IMG/VR virus record: IMGVR_UViG_3300005253_000948
Coordinates: 1-35,621 of that record
Strand: one strand, 5' to 3'
DNA length: 35,621 nt
Source: a virus
The notes below the pieces were generated by a model. It was not told the origin of the DNA. It worked only from the letters and a program-made list of their open reading frames with translations, and ran no database searches. The translations under genes and the position numbers were made by a program. Positions 31,099 through 35,621 of this stretch are shown in pieces. Within the stretch, counting starts at the first letter, position 1, and each line of letters begins with the position of its first letter.

Positions 31099-33069
31099 TT
31101 ATGCGGGTGTTATTTTCAATGTGTGATCTGCCGCAATGTCTACCCAGAGTTCTCCTGGCTGTAAAGCGCCCGAGGCAGTCGGTAAGTTATCAAAAATAAT
31201 AGTAGTTCCTTGAACATTTAAATCTCCAGTGATAATTCCGCTGCCTGCAACATGAAGTCTCTCGCTTGGGGAAGTGGTTCCAATTCCTACGTCCCCACTG
31301 TCTCGGAAGACTGCTATCGTCGTCGGTGTAAATGAGACATCTTGGGTGGCTGCTCGGACAGGGCTGGTAATTATAGATACATCACCAAGAGATGGGTGAT
31401 TGAACCCAACACCCACACCACCGATAGATGGGTGAGTCCTCGAATACCGAAGTACATTACCGCCGCCAGCGTCTGTGTAGAAGTTTCCTCCGATGAAACC
31501 CCGACCCGATTGATTCGAGGCCATATCAATCCAGTCGTTGGCTTTGATTTGGCCTCCTGTAGAATTGACTACGTCTAACGCGGCAGTGGGGATAGTAGTT
31601 CCAATTCCAACGCGCGCGCCGGGAGAGTTGAAATAGGAGTTCCCGCCGCCGGTTGACAGTTGAATATCAATAGTTCCGCTTCCATCCCCCCGAAGCAATT
31701 CAACTCGCCTGGCGCCCGTTGTGTTAGTGGTCCGAAACACCCTGACGATAGCGCTGCTGCTCCCATCCGAAGGTCTGGCATTGATATCAATTAAAGATAT
31801 TCCAGACGCGGATATCTTCTGAAGAACGGTTTGCGTGGGACTGTTATCAAAGACTTCAAAATAACTGGTGCCTGCGCCGTCAGTGTCTTCGAGCCGTAGA
31901 TTGGCAGGATTCGCCACGATGTGAAGGTTGCCAACAGGATTAGTGATTCCAATTCCAACTCGACCGGTCGAGGAGTTTGTGAAAAAAGTGTTCGCAAGAT
32001 TGGTGTCTCCGACTACAGTGAGCATATCGGCAACTATTATTCCATCGGAGTCATCACCGGCTCCAGATATAGTAAGTCGCTTAGTTCCTCCGGCTGTAAA
32101 TCCTATGGTATCCCCGGCGATATTATACATTCCAGTATTGGGGTCACCCCAGAACGAGTAACCTGGAGTAGCGGCGGTCCCCGCCTTCACGTAGATAGGA
32201 GTTAGCGGGATGTTCAAACCGTCGGTAGATATATGCATGTAGGTGAAACCGTTTAACACTCCGTGAATGTCGGTGGATGTGGCCAGGTAGAATCCAGCAT
32301 TAGGGGTAGAAGCAAAGGAAATACTGGGAGCTGAGTCACTTCCATCTGGAACCGTCAATACACCTTGAACGTCAAGGTCACTAGTTATAATTCCACTACC
32401 TGTAACTTGGAAAGGCTTCGCGACGTCGGCAATAATAATTCCATCACCGTTGTCGTAAGCTTCTTGAAGAGTTACCGAGGAATCTATAGAGTCTATAGAA
32501 GACTGAAGAGACCCGGAAGCATTTACGAACTCTGTTCTATTAGTTGTTACGGTTGCATCGGTTGCGACACCGCTAGCTGCCAACGCGGATGTGGTGGGCT
32601 CAAGTGCAGCAATTGCTTCGCCGTCGGTGTATTTAGTGTGATGCGCGTCTGCTATCGCATCATGGGTAGCTATGTCGGCTGTGATTTGAGAAGCAAGACT
32701 TCCGCTTGCGTTTACAAATTCCGTGCGGAAACCTGAGATTGTATCCGTCGGATCACCGGAGGTCACCGTGATGCCGTCTGAACCTACCAAAGCATTAGCA
32801 GTACTTCCACCACCACCGCCGCCAGAAATAGTAATCGTTACCTGACCACCACCATCATCGGTAAGAGTACCGTCACTGACAACAATGGTATCTACATTAG
32901 CTACCGAAGGAGCGCCATCCACTTCCTTCACTGTAAGAGCAGAACCACCACCAACGTCACTGTCAGAAGTTAGGATACTAGCTCCAGATACGGTCACAGA
33001 ATCTGAGAAGATTCCGGACGGAACCGTGAGTGTTCCACTTACATTTAGATCTGCATTATATAGTGCCAT
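31099..33069 (-). CDS. Tail-fibre-like protein
   Basis: The 656-residue protein begins MALYNADLNVSGTLTVPSG, a common start for phage structural beta-rich proteins. It is Gly/Ser/Thr-rich with repeated short hydrophobic strands. The N-terminal module ALTVKEVDGAPSVANVDTIVV is shared with the gene upstream. Three VGIG-T-x-P motifs (GRVGIGITNP, ARVGIGTTIP, DVGIGTTSPSERLHV) recur in the second half, typical of fibres that end in an intramolecular chaperone, but no S74 peptidase follows; the end is GELWVDIAADHTLKITPA. It is probably a trimeric fibre or baseplate-appended protein that binds the host surface. A weak TTGCGT-17-TATTAT promoter precedes it. Confidence 0.83.
   Translation of the reverse strand: MALYNADLNVSGTLTVPSGIFSDSVTVSGASILTSDSDVGGGSALTVKEVDGAPSVANVDTIVVSDGTLTDDGGGQVTITISGGGGGGSTANALVGSDGITVTSGDPTDTISGFRTEFVNASGSLASQITADIATHDAIADAHHTKYTDGEAIAALEPTTSALAASGVATDATVTTNRTEFVNASGSLQSSIDSIDSSVTLQEAYDNGDGIIIADVAKPFQVTGSGIITSDLDVQGVLTVPDGSDSAPSISFASTPNAGFYLATSTDIHGVLNGFTYMHISTDGLNIPLTPIYVKAGTAATPGYSFWGDPNTGMYNIAGDTIGFTAGGTKRLTISGAGDDSDGIIVADMLTVVGDTNLANTFFTNSSTGRVGIGITNPVGNLHIVANPANLRLEDTDGAGTSYFEVFDNSPTQTVLQKISASGISLIDINARPSDGSSSAIVRVFRTTNTTGARRVELLRGDGSGTIDIQLSTGGGNSYFNSPGARVGIGTTIPTAALDVVNSTGGQIKANDWIDMASNQSGRGFIGGNFYTDAGGGNVLRYSRTHPSIGGVGVGFNHPSLGDVSIITSPVRAATQDVSFTPTTIAVFRDSGDVGIGTTSPSERLHVAGSGIITGDLNVQGTTIIFDNLPTASGALQPGELWVDIAADHTLKITPA
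32821..32952 (-). repeat. Fibre module copy 1
   Basis: It codes for G-G-S-A-L-T-V-K-E-V-D-G-A-P-S-V-A-N-V-D through VTITISG. A near-identical module lies about 780 bases away in the upstream fibre gene. Confidence 0.85.
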
Positions 33070-33108
33070 TATTCCTCATTGGGTAGAGGGTATTCCCCCA
33101 CCTCTCTA

Positions 33109-33137
33109 ATAATATTTCATCCGATCATAGTACGCAA
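33109..33137 (-). promoter_or_regulatory. Candidate promoter before the second fibre gene
   Basis: TTGCGT, a 17-base spacer and TATTAT lie in the 79-base gap between the two fibre genes. The -10 is good and the -35 matches only at TTG. It is plausible for an internal late promoter if late genes use host-type sigma. Confidence 0.4.
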
Positions 33138-33148
33138 CCCGACACCGA

Positions 33149-35621
33149 CTAACCTACCTTCTCAATAGAAAAGTATGTTCTGACCGCAAGAACATCAGCG
33201 TCATTGGTGCTGTCGTCCACCGCCAGCTCAAAATAATCTCCCTCGTTAACCGGAATAACTGGCGAATTCAATTGATAGACTATAGACTGGGCATTAGTTA
33301 TACCTTGATCCCAAACATGTTTAACCCTAACTTGAGGCTGCGTAATACTACCATTATGATAAAGAGATGCGCCAAATGTCTTATTTGCGGCAGGATTACT
33401 AGTCTTTATCAGGAGGTGAAACTGGCTGTCGGATCTAATATAATTTACGCCTGCGGGTACTGTAAATCTAGTACCTTCGGATATATTCCACCAACTACCA
33501 ACGTTATAATGCGCGCCAGACCAACTTACGATACCATTTATACCTGAGGTGTCCCAACCACTGGTAGTAACTACCGCCCCAGAGAAACTTATACTAGCAC
33601 TGCCAGAGATAGTAATAGTAACTTGACCTGAGCCGTCATCTGTTAGAGTACCGTTAGTAACAACAATAGTATCGACATTAGCTACCGAAGGGTCCCCATC
33701 TACTTCTTTAACAGTAAGGGCAGCGCCCCCACCACCGCCTGTACCTGTAGATACAGGGACACCGGATATAGTTAGAGACTGACTGAAAACACCAGAGGCT
33801 AATACTAGAGGGTCAGTTACGTCGCCGCCTCCTCCTCCGGAAATACATGGAAAAATATCCGCAGTACCTGCTTGTGGAACTACAAAGGTAATAGTAACCG
33901 AATCAGCATCATTAACGGTGAAGGTATCCGGAATAACCTCTACATCGCTATTGTCAAGAACAATATAGTTTACCGGAACCGATGCAAGATTGTGCGTGAT
34001 ATTCCAAGCAGCGGACGCGCTGGACTGAATATGAGTGTAACAGCCGCTAATTGTGACACCGCCCCCTCCCGAACCCTGAACATCTGTGCCGTCAATTGTA
34101 ATGGTGTTACCGGTAGTAATAACTCCTATGCCTGCGGTACCTGTGATAGTAATAGAAGGGCCCGTCTGCGCGTTAATATCGGTAATATTACCCGCACCGC
34201 CTCCTCCAGTTCCTGTAGAAACTGGCACTCCTGAAATGGTAAGAGACTCAGAAAACGTTCCACTGGCTGCAGTGAGTAAGCCTCCTGTTAAAGCTCCGGA
34301 AATAGTAATGTCTTCTGAGACAATCACATTTCGAATACTTGCAAGATCCGAGTTAATACTATGTGTGGTAATATCATTACCATCCACAGTGGTGAGAGGT
34401 ATATCGGGAACTACGACGGGGGGCGCTAAGCCCCAGGTAATCAACGAACCCTCGTTATGCTCTACTCCCTGGGCGTCACCTGAAGAATTACGGAAATGCA
34501 TCTGGAAAGTTTTAGAAGATGCTACGGCATCCAAGAGACGGAACATCAGAGTAGCATGATTTAATGCCCCGGAGCCCTGATTATATATCTGCATACCAGA
34601 ATCTAAAGAATAATCCTCAGCGTCAGTAGAATTGACAAGCTTGTAGGAGGCAGCGGTAACATTGGTAGAAGTACTAACGGTATTATAGGCACCAATTCCC
34701 AGGACTGCAACCTGTTGCTGTATCAATGGTACAAATGTTTGTTGTAGTGCTGACAAATGAGTGAATGAGGAGTCAGCGGTAACTACAGGCGTAGAATCCT
34801 CTGTATCTTGGATATTGTCAAATGCCGACGTCTTTAATACGAAAAAACGCATTCTATTCCAACGGGAGGTGGCACTTGAAGTATTATCGTGACCTTGTTG
34901 ATGGAGTAGGGTGTGGGGGCCGGCTGTTAAAGTTCTAATAACCGCGGCTGGGAAAGGGGAAGGAATATTGTTTCCAATCTCCTGTAAAGCCACCATGAGA
35001 GCCCCGTCCAATCTGTAACGAACACGGACCTCTCTTGTGCCTCTAGCTTCCAAGGATAGTAGGATTAGGTAATCCCCGGTCTCGGGCACGGTAAAGTTAA
35101 AAGTATTACGTGTATCAATCCCATTATCCCCCGTCGAAATCAGAACTTCCGTATCGCTACCATTATCGAACCAATAATCTGTATTTTCAACGAGACCTTT
35201 CGCGTCCAAAGGGATGGACATTATGCCTAATGCCCCGTATTCCGCTGTCGTAGATGCGCCAACGCTTCTCACCTGAATATCCGCCGTACTACCGGGGAGA
35301 TCCACCACCTTAAAACCCGCTATCTCTGCGGATTGTTGGTGTCCTAATTTCTCTATATTATCACCTCCACCAAATCCAATTACCGAGCCCGCCAAACGTG
35401 CTTGAATCTCTACATCGCCCGTGCTCGTACTTGATGAATCTAGACCTATATTCCCTCGATAAAATAGGAGGTGGGCGTCCGTCCCTAAAGATGCCGAGGT
35501 TAATACTGTCGTAAAGGTGGCGGAAGATGTGGTAGCGGGGGTATCGTCAAAGGTTCCAGCGGCGGCGGCGGCAGTTGCGTCCACAGGGGCTTGTCCAAAA
35601 GCGGCGACTCCAGATACGGTC
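33149..35621 (-). CDS. Tail-fibre-like protein, 5' end cut by window
   Basis: The frame is open to the right edge, so the true start is outside; the GTG at 35584 is an internal Val. About 823 residues are visible. The order is: an N-terminal beta-rich domain, a conserved phage module (CYTHIQSSASAAWNITHNLASVPVNY, VTITFVVPQAGTADIF) seen in many fibres, the shared ALTVKEVDG module, and a C-terminal jelly-roll-like end (TRFTVPAGVNYIRSDSQFHLLI, FELAVDD) resembling C1q/TNF-type receptor-binding heads. LTISGVPVSTGTGGGG occurs twice inside it. It is a likely receptor-binding or fibre protein. Confidence 0.83.
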   Translation of the reverse strand, partial: TVSGVAAFGQAPVDATAAAAAGTFDDTPATTSSATFTTVLTSASLGTDAHLLFYRGNIGLDSSSTSTGDVEIQARLAGSVIGFGGGDNIEKLGHQQSAEIAGFKVVDLPGSTADIQVRSVGASTTAEYGALGIMSIPLDAKGLVENTDYWFDNGSDTEVLISTGDNGIDTRNTFNFTVPETGDYLILLSLEARGTREVRVRYRLDGALMVALQEIGNNIPSPFPAAVIRTLTAGPHTLLHQQGHDNTSSATSRWNRMRFFVLKTSAFDNIQDTEDSTPVVTADSSFTHLSALQQTFVPLIQQQVAVLGIGAYNTVSTSTNVTAASYKLVNSTDAEDYSLDSGMQIYNQGSGALNHATLMFRLLDAVASSKTFQMHFRNSSGDAQGVEHNEGSLITWGLAPPVVVPDIPLTTVDGNDITTHSINSDLASIRNVIVSEDITISGALTGGLLTAASGTFSESLTISGVPVSTGTGGGGAGNITDINAQTGPSITITGTAGIGVITTGNTITIDGTDVQGSGGGGVTISGCYTHIQSSASAAWNITHNLASVPVNYIVLDNSDVEVIPDTFTVNDADSVTITFVVPQAGTADIFPCISGGGGGDVTDPLVLASGVFSQSLTISGVPVSTGTGGGGGAALTVKEVDGDPSVANVDTIVVTNGTLTDDGSGQVTITISGSASISFSGAVVTTSGWDTSGINGIVSWSGAHYNVGSWWNISEGTRFTVPAGVNYIRSDSQFHLLIKTSNPAANKTFGASLYHNGSITQPQVRVKHVWDQGITNAQSIVYQLNSPVIPVNEGDYFELAVDDSTNDADVLAVRTYFSIEKVG
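33600..33745 (-). repeat. Fibre module copy 2
   Basis: It codes for A-A-L-T-V-K-E-V-D-G-D-P-S-V-A-N-V-D through VTITISG, almost the same protein sequence as copy 1 in the neighbouring fibre gene, with many silent changes. Confidence 0.85.
33739..33794 (-). repeat. Fibre linker repeat, copy 1
   Basis: It codes for F-S-Q-S-L-T-I-S-G-V-P-V-S-T-G-T-G. A second copy about 465 bases away has F-S-E-S-L-T-I-S-G-V-P-V-S-T-G-T-G. Confidence 0.75.
34204..34260 (-). repeat. Fibre linker repeat, copy 2
   Basis: This is the partner of the copy nearer the fibre's C-terminus. Both precede a glycine run, suggesting a repeated hinge between beta domains. Confidence 0.75.

Noticed and set aside
34086-34559. 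157-codon plus-strand frame opposite the fibre gene
   Set aside because: Its Pro/Val-rich composition is what the reverse of Gly/Thr/Ile-rich fibre codons gives. It has no SD and no motif.
35584-35584. GTG as start of the right-end fibre gene
   Set aside because: The frame stays open to the window edge with sensible fibre-like sequence (TVSGVAAFGQAP) and no SD before this GTG, so the start is outside.

Overview
The window reads as part of a large, probably lytic, double-stranded DNA tailed-phage genome (Caudoviricetes). Every gene I can support lies on the minus strand, so transcription runs from the right end to the left. Genes are packed with 1 to 35 base overlaps, mostly TAATG, TGATG or ATGA junctions, and most carry clear Shine-Dalgarno sequences. 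No integrase, repressor, tRNA, rRNA, insertion sequence or CRISPR array was seen. The host cannot be read from the sequence. The gene content (B12-dependent ribonucleotide reductase, family A polymerase, RecA, ClpP, Cas4-like nuclease) recalls large actinobacteriophages, but that is only an inference.

Right end (about 29.0-35.6 kb): virion genes. There is a tail-fibre-like protein cut by the window edge, a second fibre-like protein that shares a module with it, and a 673-residue protein built largely from a 12-residue D-L-x-A-x-I repeat. A candidate terminator and a near-consensus sigma70-type promoter (TTGACA-17-TATAGT) then separate the structural genes from the next block.

Middle right (about 17.0-28.9 kb): replication and recombination genes in one dense operon. 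In transcription order they are: beta-clamp-like protein, unknown, RecA, HNH/AP2 homing endonuclease, small PD-(D/E)XK nuclease, coiled-coil protein, DnaB-like helicase, membrane protein, GIY-YIG homing endonuclease, DnaG-like primase, a tandem-OB-fold single-strand binding protein, unknown, mini zinc ribbon, short DnaJ, RuvC-like resolvase, cysteine-containing unknown, Cas4-like nuclease, and a small LSm/Hfq-like protein.

Middle left (about 9.0-17.0 kb): an eight-gene sugar cassette of six glycosyltransferases and two extended short-chain dehydrogenases, transcribed with no break between the recombination genes and the polymerase. Two of the glycosyltransferases are tandem paralogs, and one dehydrogenase has His in place of the catalytic Tyr.

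Left end (1-9.0 kb): family A DNA polymerase, an unknown protein, a DUF192 protein, class II ribonucleotide reductase, two HNH homing endonucleases around a DUF1508-like small protein, and a patch dense in inverted repeats. A second strong promoter (TTGACA-17-TATTAT) heads a small operon of a zinc-knuckle miniprotein, ClpP, an AT-hook protein and a cysteine-containing protein cut by the window edge.

Together the genes give the phage its own replisome, nucleotide supply and recombination machinery, plus host-type protein quality control factors and a glycan-modifying pathway. Four free-standing homing endonucleases have invaded the early region. I found no stretch over 300 bases without a gene.
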